Translations under genes and position numbers: made by a program
The notes under the pieces: model-generated
Told to the model about the DNA's origin: nothing
Seen by the model: the letters and a program-made list of their open reading frames with translations, nothing else
Databases searched by the model: none
Source: Trichinella spiralis
Taxonomy: Eukaryota; Nematoda; Enoplea; Trichinellida; Trichinellidae
Reading direction: 5' to 3'
Length of the DNA stretch: 64,000 nucleotides
Assembly: GCA_000181795.3 (NCBI GenBank)
Contig: CM012953.1
Span: forward strand, 17,504-81,503
Part shown: positions 36,875-48,114 of the stretch, piece after piece
Layout: each line of letters begins with the position of its first letter
Position numbering within the stretch: position 1 is the stretch's first letter

Positions 36875-37651
36875 ATGTTCGAATTTTTTAACTGCATTAA
36901 CTGCAGAATTTTATTTCATTCGTCTTCTGTGAAAATATTCTCTTCATTGTCTGTTTAACAATTGAAAATAAATTTGTAAATTATTTCATTATATATGTAT
37001 TTCAAAAATTACCCAACGTTAATTTTACAAATAAATTTTTTTCGAAGATAAAAAAATTCATTTGCACCAACCAAACTCTCAATTTAATTGGCAAGTAATT
37101 ATTTGACTTTTAGCTGGTTGAATATTTTTTTATTAAATTTTCTTTTTATTTTTTTATTCATTGAAACAATCCGTATCATTTTTTCCAGTCTTTCAGTTTT
37201 AGTTTCGATAAGATAAAAGAGGCAAGAAAAATATGATCAAACAGAAGAGATGCATGTGCATTGGAATTATTTATTATCATTATTTAAAGCTGTTCATCGT
37301 TGTAAATCAGTGATTGTAGTATAGTAATTAACCTGATGAATTCTTCAAGACACATATTAGCAATTTAATGTAATTTCAGTATCCTTGTCTTGTAAAGAAG
37401 TGAACATATATGCAAATTATTCATTTAGTGGTCCTTTATTAAGCAATATTAAATGAATATTTTATTTCTTATTTGCAGTTTAAAATGTATTCATAAAGAC
37501 ATTTTAAAGAGTTTGTCTAAAGTTTGTTTAAAGTGAGCAGAAAAAGTTGTTAAAAGGTAGCATGCATTGTCAGCTGAAATTGAACCAACCTATTGTTCTG
37601 CAATTATAAAATCGAGTTGGAGAAAGCAATTGTTTGAAAAAAATTACCATT
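36875..37651. other. AT-rich spacer between MICU1 and the kinase gene
   Basis: Contains the MICU1 3' end (AATAAA at about 36,967) and the kinase promoter. Nothing else recognised. Confidence 0.5.
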
Positions 37652-38894
37652 ATGGTGGGATTTCAAATTGATGAAATAATTGATAATCGTTGGAAAATTG
37701 TTTGTTATTTTTTAAGTTTATATTTTTTTTCAAATTAAAGTAAATTAAATTTCAGAAAATGTTAATTGGAAAAGGCGGCTACGGCAGGGTGCATGTGGCT
37801 GATGATCTAAGAACAGGAAAGTCAGCTGCCGTTAAATCAGAGCACCGGAAAGTCAAAGAGAAAGAGGATTCTATAGATCAAGAGCTGAAAGTGTTTTTCG
37901 CTTATCATAGTAAGTATTTTTGATATTATATTTAGAAAAGTTTTGTTTGGCAATATTAGCATTTCTGATTTACATGATATTTGTAAAGATGAGATTATAA
38001 ATTTTTAATAATTATAATTTAGAAAGTGTTCATTGTCCTCGTCTGTTTGGATATGGTAAATGGCGAGATATTTCGTACATTGTTATGGAAATATTGGGAC
38101 CTACGCTTCATGAAAGACGTCTGAAAATGCCGTCACTTGCGTTTAGCCCAAATACTGCTGTGCGTTGTTGTGCAGATATTTTAAGTTGCATTCAAGATTT
38201 GCACGATGTAGGCTATGTCCACCGTGATATAAAATTGGTAGATATAACTTTAAGCAACACTGTTAAAAATTAATATAATGATTTTATTCTTTATCCTGTA
38301 AGGCAAATCTCGCTACTGGAACTAGTGAATATAACAAAAGAAGACTTTATCTTTTTGATTTTGGATTGTCGAGAAAATACATTGATGAAAATAAGCACTT
38401 GATAAAGAAACGGAAGATAACTTGTTTCAAAGGAACGCGAAAATATGCATCCATAAAAGCCCATCTTAATCAGGTAATCGATGAAGTCGGTGATTGGAAG
38501 AAAATGTTTGTCTACTTTTAGCAGTGTATTTGGGTTTAGGATATTGGACGTGTAGACGATTTGTGGTCTCTGTTTTATAGCATAATTGAAATGTTTACCG
38601 GCTCCTTGCCATGGCAGGGTATACATGATAACGATAAAATTTTACAGATGAAATCATCCATTACCCTGGGAACGCTGTGCGAAGAACTCTTACCAGAATT
38701 TAATCTGTTCGCTTTGCATTTGTCAACTTTGAAGTATTTTGATTTTTCTAGCTTGAATTTTGACAGTTCATACTTTTCAAATTGCATTTAGATTTGAAGA
38801 TCGACCATGTTATGAATTTTTGAATATATTAATCGAAAAAAGTGCGTACGAGTTCAGCATTTCAGAGGATGAGCCGTTCGATTGGGAATTTTAG
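37652..38894 (+). CDS. Casein kinase 1-like protein kinase (294 aa)
   Basis: Exons 37652-37699, 37756-37909, 38023-38237, 38303-38473, 38540-38733 and 38792-38894. Almost the whole protein is kinase domain: glycine loop GKGGYG (21-26), ATP-anchoring lysine in AAVKSE (K43), catalytic HRDIKLANL (D136, N141), DFG at 158-160, the CK1-type KGTRKYAS activation segment in place of APE, and DLWSLFYSIIEM with GSLPWQG. The ending LKFEDRPCYEFLNIL is the CK1 family closing helix. It is short and diverged, resembling the expanded worm CK1/TTBK-like group in which many members are germline or sperm expressed. All catalytic residues are present, so an active Ser/Thr kinase is expected; the substrate is unknown. 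Confidence 0.9.
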
Positions 38895-40646
38895 TGAATG
38901 AAAAAAATCTGTTTCAATCTTCTTTGTCAGTTGTTGTCATGATTGGATTTGAATTAAATTTATTCAGAACAGCTGCAGTTTATTAAGTTGTAATTAATAT
39001 AAAAACGGAATTTTTTGTTTCATTAATGGAAGCATTAAAAGAAAAAATTAAAGTATTAATTACTGATTTTTTTAGATTATTATTAGCTTTTAATATGTTA
39101 TATTTTTTGCTGAACTGAGATTGCTGAAATATAATTTTTAGCATTGCAAAATGTCAGTTCAATATGCCACTCAACCATGTGAGATGAACAAAATGTCATT
39201 GTAACATTATTGTTATATGGGTATTGTTTTATGTAGCAAATATTATTGTTAATTTAATTGAAATCTACAGTTTTAAGAAAATCGTGGCTTTACAGCAGTT
39301 CAATAAAATTTTTTAATGTTGAATTAATTTTCACTGCGCGTAATTTATTAAACCTGTTAAAAATTTGTTTTTTTAGATTTTAATAAAATATATTTATCCT
39401 AAAATTCATTTTAAAAAATAATTTTCAATTTTAACTTAATCTCGAAACTTTAAGCAAACTTTGTAACTGTTAATTTTGGAACTGTATGAAGTATTCACTG
39501 TCTACACAATATGAAAATAGCTAAGAATAAAATAAGCTGCTTGAACTTTCATTGAAAACAAGATTTTGTGAAACAAATTTCAATGCATTCAGTACAAATA
39601 TAAAACTTTTATGCTCGGTCCAGTTAACTAACTGTTAATAGCAATCAAAGAGTTGCACAGCGCCACATTTAAACATCATCAAAAAATTGAATTTGAAATA
39701 CGTTATTCAGAACTGTGAAAATATGATTTTAATCAAATACAATAATTCAAAAAGACAAACAAAGGAATTACGTATCTTTTTGATTTTGTTAGTCGTAAAA
39801 ATTAAATGACAATGGAAATCAGCTCAGCAAACGGCATGATTTTTTGAGATAATGCAATTTACATGCCAATGGGTGCAAGTCAGCATGAATTAATGTAACT
39901 ACTGCACGTATGAAATATCGTATGACTATCTTTCGGCCACTGCTTCAGAGGTAAGGGTCATCTATTTCTATTTACAATTCCTACAAAAAGTTCAGCTCGT
40001 TAAATATATGACAAAACGTATTTTAAACAATTTTATAACTATCGCACCCCATATTAATTTACAAAAAATTGAAATTACTTCATTTTATAATTGCACAAAA
40101 AAACTTAGCTGTAAAATATTGTTAGCATGTTTATGATTAAAACTTTTTTGCTCATAATTTTTAATAAACAAATGCAATTGCGTACTGTAGTAAGTAAATT
40201 TGTAGGTGTTTATTCAGTAAACAGCGGGTATATTGCACAAATACAGCATGAACAAGTAACTATAGCCTAGATGCTCACTGAACCGATCTTTAGAATGTTC
40301 CACTGTTGTAATATAAAAAAAATTTTTAAGTGGCAGGTGATGTATGGCATGCAACTACTATTTTGAGATGATTGTTGCAATGAAAACATTCGTTTACTAT
40401 TTGTTTATCTAGGGAAATATTTCCTGTCAATAAATTGCAACGATTAGAAATGTTTTATATGTTACACATAGATAAATTACCATATATAGAAAGATTGACT
40501 GATAAATTTCAAAAACAGTCAGTTTACAAAATAAAAAAAATGTAATGGAAAAAACTGGGAAAATGAATAAAATTTTTGAAAGCTTCTATTCAATTCTGGT
40601 TTTTAATTAAACAGAATAAAATGTTCAAAAGAAAATAAGTATGTCA
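38895..40646. other. AT-rich intergenic stretch
   Basis: No coding region of useful length, no RNA gene and no repeat recognised up to the first tRNA. Confidence 0.5.
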
Positions 40647-40719
40647 GCCTGCGTAGCTCAGTCGGTAGAGCGTTAGGCTTTTAACCTAAATGTCCAGGGT
40701 TCGACCCCCTGCGCAGGCG
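40647..40719 (+). tRNA. tRNA-Lys(UUU), copy 1
   Basis: 73 nt without CCA. The acceptor stem GCCTGCG pairs with CGCAGGC; D arm GCTC-AGTCGGTA-GAGC; anticodon stem TTAGG/CCTAA around CTTTTAA gives anticodon TTT; variable loop ATGTC; T arm CAGGG-TTCGACC-CCCTG. All stems pair, A and B box promoters are intact, no intron, and a short T run follows. Confidence 0.97.
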
Positions 40720-41357
40720 TTTCTACTTTTCACAAAAGTTGTTATTAGTAATCAAACTTCGTGATTATATTTTCTTTTTCAGCATTCACGATTACTTTAA
40801 ATTACAATGAAAACCAAGTTTATTACAAAATAAGATGTTCTAGAACAGTGTAATAATTTATCTCTGGAAATAAGCAAATTATCGCTATAAAGTTGTATAT
40901 TTTTGTGGTATCATTTATATAAATGTTTTAAATTATTATTAAAAGTTTGTATTTGCAGCGAAAAGTTGCGCATTTTATATTTAGCCTACATGTATAATGT
41001 TTTGGTAAATGCATGCACAAACAAGAAGTGGTAAGATAAACTAACCGTCTTTAGCTTTTAACTTAAATGTCCAATATACATTTTCATTGCAATCTATTAG
41101 TTCTTCCTCATATAGAAAAACAAATTAAATGAACAGATTTAAAAATAAGTTAATCCATTTCAGAGTGAATAATTTTTTAATTATTGATTTCTAGTATCAG
41201 TAAATACATACTGTTTATTTTTTAACAGAAACATTTAATTATATATTTTATTTAACTATAATTGAAAAGAAAATGATTTTTGCATTTTATACAATGCAAT
41301 ACTATGCATATGAAAATCAATTTGTGCTTAAAATGAAATAAAAAATTGTTGTAATTA
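40720..41357. other. Spacer between the tRNA and the Tigger relic
   Basis: AT-rich; contains only the tRNA-like relic at 41,048-41,073. Confidence 0.5.
41048..41073 (+). pseudogene. Relic of a tRNA-Lys anticodon arm
   Basis: TTTAGCTTTTAACTTAAATGTCCA matches the anticodon stem-loop and variable loop of the two intact tRNA-Lys genes (TTAGGCTTTTAACCTAAATGTCCA) with two or three changes. The acceptor and T arms are not recognisable. It lies between the two intact genes, as expected for a decayed third copy, although chance similarity of so short a stretch is possible. Confidence 0.45.
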
Positions 41358-42651
41358 CACCAATACTAAGTTAACGCCCATGATGCGTTCTTGAAAAAGA
41401 GCGCTAAAAGCGAAACAGCGTTAAACGGGGCCATTGTAGCATATATTTATAGTACATCTGTTTCAATAAAAGTTTGAATACATTCAACAAAATCTGTTCA
41501 AAATTTTTATAAAAATGTTGCATACTTTAATGATCTTAATAATAATTGTGATAAAGTCCGGCCTTTGGTTCATCAAGCCTGGGCTTCTTAATAATGATAT
41601 GATCAATCAATCAATGATAATGATAAGTGTATTTTCTCAAGTCTTTTCTCATGCAGAATTTCTTTATAGCAAGAAATTATTTCAAGAACACCCCACTCAT
41701 AATGTGGATCGTGGTCTTTACAAACTGGACCATGATTTTTGTTATCTTGGTAATGATGTTGTTGAGAAATTTTAATATTAAAATGATATTAAAAATTATG
41801 TTTCAGCAATCTCACTGGTGAATTATATTCTGAATTCACCTGAATCTGAATTATAAGTGCATAGCTCTGACAGTCCCATGAAGTCATCATTGTTAGGATT
41901 TTCGCTGTGGGGCTCTAATAATTGCTGAACATCTTGCTCAAAAAATTCTTGTGTTGCCTTGACATTTGAGCAGCTGCTTTACCATTGATACGTATATTGT
42001 GAAGGCTAGCTCACTTTCTAAATCTATCAGACCGACTTCTGCTAGCTATAAAATTTTCAGATGCATCTCCAGTTTCTTTTTACATATAACTAAAAATGCT
42101 TTTTGCCTTTTCCATAATTGGCATCTGTTTTAAAGGCATGCACCGTTGCGCTTGATCATCTACACAAATACTAAGCATTCGTTTCATTTCTTCAAACAAA
42201 TGGTTTATTGAACAGGTTACTTTAGTTGTTAAAAATTCGAGGTCTTAGATGTTAAAGATTTTATCTTATCAACATTTTTCATAATTGCTCATATAATAGA
42301 CGTTGCCATATTAAGAGAAGCACCAACGTCGACTGGTCGCTTAATAGGTTCCAGCCAACGCCACACTTGTAGTTCTATATTTAGACAAATGCTTTTCCAC
42401 AGCATTTTTGAGGTGTCATCACCTGCACACTTTTTTCCTGTTGTAATGGGCAAAACGCGTCAAAAATACATAATAAAATATGTAAAATCTATAACAGTAC
42501 AAAAACTCCAAACAAATTACCATGAATAAACTCACTTGCTGACTAATTGAATGCATCTGATAAGTCTAGTGATACACATGTTGCCGATGAGTAAGCAAAA
42601 ATGACCCACGTCACACACCACTTAGAAACAGCGCTAAGCGTAATACTGGTG
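41358..42651 (-). mobile_element. Decayed Tigger/pogo-like DNA transposon
   Basis: The ends form an imperfect inverted repeat: CACCAATACTAAGTTAACGC at the left against GCGCTAAGCGTAATACTGGTG at the right, with TA just outside the left end, the pogo target. On the minus strand between about 42,330 and 41,800 pieces of a CENP-B-type transposase N-terminus occur in order: LNMATSII and KNVDKIKSLTS (first helix-turn-helix), VDDQAQRCMPLKQMPIMEKA (start of the second) and DRFRKRASLHNIRINGKAAA (the F-K-x-R-x-x-I-x-x-x-x-x-G-E-A-A block). Several frame changes and stops interrupt it and the DDE catalytic domain is missing, so it is a dead, internally deleted copy of about 1.3 kb. Confidence 0.75.
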
Positions 42652-42971
42652 CATTTTAAAATTATCTCATTGTACATTTTATCTTTACTTAAAAGCTTTT
42701 GTTTGTTTAGGAATGTACTATTTTTATTTTTACAAAATCTAATAACTGTACAGCAAAATCAAAAAAATTGTGAGGATGCTAGGAAATGTGCAATAAATAA
42801 TTCAGAGGAAGAGATATCTATCTAAAATGGTTTTGATACTTGAAATTAATAAAGTAATATGTGACAAAAACAATTTATCTGTTCAAACTGTTATAAAAAA
42901 TAATGTATAGTATAATACATACAGCTATTTATTGTATTTGTATATTAGCCATTCATTGCAAATTCTATCGA

Positions 42972-43044
42972 GCCTGCGTAGCTCAGTCGGTAGAGCGTTA
43001 GGCTTTTAACCTAAATGTCCAGGGTTCGACCCCCTGCGCAGGCG
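42972..43044 (+). tRNA. tRNA-Lys(UUU), copy 2
   Basis: Identical over all 73 nt to the copy at 40.6 kb, with the same orientation, while the flanks are unrelated beyond a few bases. Identity of two copies 2.3 kb apart suggests recent duplication or gene conversion. Confidence 0.97.
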
Positions 43045-43545
43045 TTGCTTTCCAAATACTTTAATAATGCCATTATTAAATCTTAAGCTCACAGTATAAA
43101 CCACAACTTCCTATCAACAATAGTTTCTCTTCATATGTCACTTCAAAGTTATCTACATTTCAATTATACAATATACTTATACAATCATTCTATGAGCACA
43201 ATACGCATTTGTCATGCCATAACTATATGCATATAGTATTCAGTGTGATTCTTTTAAACAAGAATAAGATCAATTGATCAAAAAATATAATTTGTTGTAC
43301 TTGCATACTCAGATTATAGTTTCATAATCGTGAAAATAAAATCTTACTATTAATCAAATTTTTCATAAATTTATATTACAAATTTACTGTAAATTACAAT
43401 TTATAACTATTTTATAACATCATGATATCCTTTAAATGTTATTCTTCTTTCTGGTTAATCTAAATCTACGTTCGATTTGAAAATAAACTGCTTGATGTAA
43501 TTTCATTAATTCTGCAGGCAATTAATAAGATTGTTTTTCTTTAAT
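43045..43545. other. AT-rich spacer and 3' region of the AFG2A-like gene
   Basis: Minus-strand AATAAA-type signals are possible at several places; no gene seen. Confidence 0.5.
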
Positions 43546-45903
43546 TTATTGAGATAATCTACCGAATTGATCATACAAAGCAAGTAATTTTTTATCTGTC
43601 CGAGGAGGTACGAGTTGTAAGCCAATTTGAAAATGATCCCATCGAACAACACATGCATTTATATCTTCTTTGATAGCTTGTAAAGCTGCTTCATCACAAA
43701 CAGCAACCAACTCTGCACCGGAATAACCATCGGTCATTTCAGCCAATTCTTTCAAATTGACATCTTCACCAAGGGGAGTATTTTGCAAGCGAACCTGCAA
43801 AATGTCCTGCCTGGTCGTCACGTCCGGCAAAGGGACATAAACAATGCGGTCCAATCGTCCAGGTCTGAGCAAAGCCGGGTCGATTCTGTCCGGTCGATTG
43901 GTCGCAGCCACAATGAGCACTCGATTCAAACTTTCAAAGCCGTCCATTTCAGTCAACAACTGAGTCAACACTCTGTTGCCTACTGTATTCGAACCTGACG
44001 ATCCAATTTCTCGTTCTGCCGCCAACGCGTCAATTTCGTCGAAAAAAATGATCGCCGGTGCCACTTGCCGAGCTTTACGAAACAAATCGCGCACCGCCCT
44101 CTCCGACTCGCCCACGTATTTGTTGAACAACTCCGGACCCCTGATCGGCAAAAAGTTGAACGTGCATTCTGTGGCCAACGCTTTGGCGATCATGGTCTTC
44201 GAACATCCTGGTGGACCGTACATCAAAATCCCCTTGGCCGGCTTGGCTCCCAGTCGACGGAACGCCTCTTCGCGTGTTGTTGGCCACTCGACCATTTGTT
44301 TCAATTTTTCTTTCAATTCAGTTTGGCCGCCCACGTCACTCCATCGAACTTTTGGAATATCGAATGAAATTTCTTTCAAAGCCGACGGTGTCATTTTTTC
44401 TACAGTGATTAGCATAATTTGCCTGTCAATGGACAGCTGGTCGGGACGAGCGATGTAAGCGGAACCGCAGGCTTCGCGTACCAGAGTATGCAAATCTGCG
44501 GCCGTATATCCATGCGTGATGTCGGCGATTTCGGCAAAATCATCGCAGCTCAAGCTGTGCTTGAATTTGGCGAGTAAATTTTGCAAAATTTCCAAACGCT
44601 CCGCAGCGACCGGTACCGACACTTCCACCTCAACGTGGAAGCGAGTCCTCAGCTGAGCATCTGTATGGCTAATGTCGGAAGTGATTCCGATCAGCATGGT
44701 CGATGAAGTTCCGTTGTTCACCTGATCGATCAAATTCAGCACCTTATTCAAACACGATGATTCAGCTTTCTTATTACTCGACAACCGTTCCATATTGTCC
44801 AACAAGTACAGCACTGGGTTACGCTGTTCAACGTACTGTTTTGGATTGTCACAATCGAATATGATCATGCTGGCATCAATTTCACCTGCCAGCGCTATGG
44901 CTATTTCAGTTTTACCACATCCACTCGGTCCGTACAAAAGAACGCTTTTAGTGCACAGAGCATCCGCTTGGATGGTGCCATTTTTCAACAAACGCAAAGG
45001 ATATACAATATGACCCAAAAGAGCCGATTTGGCGCGATGCAAACCAGCCAGACTTTCAAAATTGCGATCATTTTTAACAGAAGAACCAAGTAAAATCAGT
45101 TTTGTACTTTCTACGAATTTGTAAAATACCGGAAATGAACATTCACCATGCAAAAACTCACATTCACGTTGGTCTTCGGTAGAATTTTGTAGCTGACATG
45201 ATTTCAGCTGACGCGACACCTCTTCGACTTCTCCTTCAATATTCCCCTTCGCCGAGACCACAAATTCACAGGAATAACCATAGAATGGAACGGAGATCAA
45301 CTGTTCATTCAAGAGAACTGATTGTAACAGATAGCTTCGGCAATACTGATGAAATGCTGAAAATTTTGTAAAGAAATAATGCTGCATCGCTTGCAGAGTA
45401 ATTTCCGTGGCTAATGTGGTATCGGCTCGCCGAATACATACAAAATCGTTATTTAGCAATTTCAACGATAATTTCAAAAGTTTCGTTATTCCCAAAGAGT
45501 AAATAGAAAATTTTCTTGGAAATAAATAAGGCCAAACAAAAGCTGGCTCAGCAACTGCATTCTCTAAATAAACAGTTACTACGTCGCCTAAATCGAAATT
45601 GCATTGCTGCATTGCATCCGGGTGAAGAAGTATTACATGGTCACGATACCAAGGATTTAGTTTCGCTATTTGATCAGGGGTGTCTACATTTATTGGGGAG
45701 ACGACTAATACGTCTTTGTTACAAAGACCATGTGCATATAAAGATGGGTATTTTGCATTACGTAGAAAATAGGGAGCGTCTTCTGTGCAACTGTGCTTCT
45801 GCTTATCCCGATGTAAAAATGTTGAGCCACATATATTACAATTTGTGACGTTCAATTTCTTTCTGTCACCAGGACTAGGCGTCAAAGAATTTGAAGTTTT
45901 CAT
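43546..45903 (-). CDS. AFG2A: AFG2A/SPATA5-type double AAA+ ATPase, intronless (785 aa)
   Basis: One uninterrupted frame. The N-terminus has a C2H2-like pair (CNICGSTF ... HSC, 22-39), then a CDC48-type N-domain region (HVILLHPDAMQQ, DLGDVVTVYL). D1 carries Walker A GPSGCGKT (325-332), but its Walker B reads VLYLLDN (364-370), with Asn in place of the catalytic Glu, and its sensor and arginine-finger region is shortened (DAQLRTRFH). D2 is fully conserved: GPPGCSKTM (563-571), KYVGESERAVRDLF, IIFFDE (618-623), AATNRPDRIDPALLRPGRLD. CSKTM and KYVGESERAVR are AFG2 signatures, which separates it from VCP and PEX1/PEX6. AFG2 releases shuttling factors such as RLP24 from cytoplasmic pre-60S ribosomes. 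The protein is about 100 residues shorter than human SPATA5, and absence of introns is unlike its neighbours. Confidence 0.92.
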   Translation of the reverse strand: MKTSNSLTPSPGDRKKLNVTNCNICGSTFLHRDKQKHSCTEDAPYFLRNAKYPSLYAHGLCNKDVLVVSPINVDTPDQIAKLNPWYRDHVILLHPDAMQQCNFDLGDVVTVYLENAVAEPAFVWPYLFPRKFSIYSLGITKLLKLSLKLLNNDFVCIRRADTTLATEITLQAMQHYFFTKFSAFHQYCRSYLLQSVLLNEQLISVPFYGYSCEFVVSAKGNIEGEVEEVSRQLKSCQLQNSTEDQRECEFLHGECSFPVFYKFVESTKLILLGSSVKNDRNFESLAGLHRAKSALLGHIVYPLRLLKNGTIQADALCTKSVLLYGPSGCGKTEIAIALAGEIDASMIIFDCDNPKQYVEQRNPVLYLLDNMERLSSNKKAESSCLNKVLNLIDQVNNGTSSTMLIGITSDISHTDAQLRTRFHVEVEVSVPVAAERLEILQNLLAKFKHSLSCDDFAEIADITHGYTAADLHTLVREACGSAYIARPDQLSIDRQIMLITVEKMTPSALKEISFDIPKVRWSDVGGQTELKEKLKQMVEWPTTREEAFRRLGAKPAKGILMYGPPGCSKTMIAKALATECTFNFLPIRGPELFNKYVGESERAVRDLFRKARQVAPAIIFFDEIDALAAEREIGSSGSNTVGNRVLTQLLTEMDGFESLNRVLIVAATNRPDRIDPALLRPGRLDRIVYVPLPDVTTRQDILQVRLQNTPLGEDVNLKELAEMTDGYSGAELVAVCDEAALQAIKEDINACVVRWDHFQIGLQLVPPRTDKKLLALYDQFGRLSQ

Positions 45904-46735
45904 GAACAGTTACTTTGCAAGAAAATACAGTATGTTAAATGCAATTTACAAAATACTAATTATCAAGTTCAATAATTTTTATCATTGCTGCACAGATAGA
46001 TATTGCATTGAAATTATCGTAACGTTAATGATTGAAAAATAAAAATGAATATAAAATTAGCACAAATCTGCATTTATTTCATATTTAGCAAGTAAACATA
46101 TGAAAACAAACAAATAGTTATAAGTACGGCTATTTTTCAGCAAAATATAATTTTACAAATTACAATATAAAACAAAATTTTGAATTCGTTTAGTAAAATG
46201 TATTTCTTCTTTGAATTCATAAGTTTAATTTGTAAGCAGCGCATTTTTGCTAAATTTGAAAGTAAAATATTCTTACTGTAATTGCAGTCTCATTAAATTG
46301 CTAAATTCGAACTGTTTCAAAATAATTAATGCATGGATTTTGCAGAAAATAAATTAAATATGCACTATAAATAAATATGCAATTATCACGAAATTACATT
46401 ATCGTTATTTTATTTATCGATTCATAATTGTAAAAACGTACGTGCATTTTATAAACTGTGGCAGCACTGATGACAGTAAAAATCTCATTCAGTGGCCGAA
46501 GCTTGGTTTTGTTGACTATTTTCATCAGCATTAGTAATTCTAATTTTAAATTTTATTGAAAAAATTGTTGTATTTTGAAATCAATAGTTTAGATTGTTAT
46601 GTTTATTATAATCATGTGCATTTTAATTCAATAGGAGACAAAAGGGCCGAAAATCTAAGATTTTGAAGATTATATATACTATTTGATAACATATAATTAT
46701 GATGCTATCTGATCAATTTTATAGTTGTGCGACCG
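45904..46735. other. Divergent promoter region
   Basis: AT-rich spacer between the AFG2A-like gene (-) and the Myb-like gene (+). No frames of note. Confidence 0.5.
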
Positions 46736-48114
46736 ATGTCTACGGGTGATCATAGAGAACAATCCTCTAAAAGACATAAATCACAGTAAGGATTTTTAAC
46801 TTTCTTTTTATTTACTTGTGTATTCTGCTGTGTTTAGGTTTGAACCACTTTCAGAAGATGAGATACCATTTTGGCATCGTCGTAACTCAAGACTTTCAAG
46901 AGATGAGCTAGAATTACTGAAAGAAATGAGTAATTTTTTTCAAATTAAAAATTGAATTCAATGTCAGCTTCAATCATTTTAGACATTACATTGAAAGTTG
47001 GGGCTTTTTCTGAAAAGGAAGATAGACGAATTCGAAAGAATTGGAAGCGCTTTTCTCGCTTTTATAACGTGGAATACCGAGACTTCTTTTACATAGAAAA
47101 TTCAGAAATCCCTGACCGTAGGTCTTTTTTGAAGAGTACAAACTTTTACGCTGAATTAGGTAAAAAAGCTTTACGTATGATGTTATTCTATATTTTTGAT
47201 CTTGCTTGTTTAAATTAGACAGTTAAAAAAAATATGTATGCATATTTGTGTGTGTATATTATCAGTGCATTTTACTTTTGTATAATATTTACGTAATTGA
47301 AAATTTTTTTTTTAATTTTAAGCTAGAAAACTGCCGTGGCGCTCAAGTTACAGTGTCATACAGCGTGCGAGAAGTATTTTGCACCCAAACTATGAAAATC
47401 ATGCGAATTACACCAAAGAACAGACTGAAGCTCTTGGAAATTTTGTACAAGAGTATGGGCGGAAATGGGCAGTAATTGGTGATGAATTAGGTCGTACTCC
47501 ATTGAGTGTGGGCTATCGTTACAAAACTATGCGTCGTCGAAAGGGAAGATTTAGTCCTGAGGAACACACTGCATTTATTGGTGAATATCATTTGTCTGTA
47601 TTTTGGATATTTATAAATAATACATTTCTAGAAGCTATCAAAACTTATTTGAAGAAAAGCACTGAATCAGAACTGTTAAATGTGCATATAAATGAAATTG
47701 CTTGGTCTCAAGTAAGAGAACAAATGCCAGGGCGAACACTTTCTCAGCTGAGAAATCATTGGTTTGATTGTTTTTTAATTTATTTTTTGCAAACATGATG
47801 AAAGAGTGTTAATTGTGTTGCAGGTGCAGTTGGATTTTAAAGCAGACAGATATTAGTGAATACCGAGAAAAAATTTTCGAATGGTAAGTAAGAAATTTAT
47901 TGAATTTATTTTTGTTGTGCATTTTAAAAATAATGTATTGCTTTGTTAAAGTTTACGGTACTGTGTCCATCATATTGGAGTATCTGAGTATTCCGATGTG
48001 GATTGGGAATTTGTCGGCGAATGCGTTGGAACTGATCCGTATCTGGCAAGGCATGTGTATTATTTGGCAGTCAATCAATTTTGCAGAGGTGTAAAAGAAG
48101 TTAGCGGTAAATGA
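46736..48114 (+). CDS. Myb/SANT DNA-binding protein of TTF1/Reb1 type (309 aa)
   Basis: Seven exons: 46736-46785, 46838-46929, 46983-47159, 47323-47580, 47632-47761, 47824-47883 and 47952-48114, all phases agree. The N-terminal part contains GAFSEKEDRRIRKNWKRFSR, the KEED-x-x-I-x-x-N-W segment that precedes the Myb repeats in TTF1/Reb1 proteins. A first Myb-like repeat (YTKEQTEALGNFVQEYGRKW ... ELGRTPLSVGYRYKTM, about 136-172) and a second (GRFSPEEHTAFIEAIKTYL ... AWSQVREQMPGRTLSQLRNHW, about 177-230) follow, then a helical C-terminus. In yeast and mammals the family binds rDNA terminators and other sites; the target here is unknown. It is shorter than TTF1. DMTF1-like relatives cannot be excluded. 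Confidence 0.82.

Noticed and set aside
43783-45013. Plus-strand frames of 65-160 codons over the AFG2A-like gene
   Set aside because: Antisense shadows of a highly conserved ATPase; no independent features.
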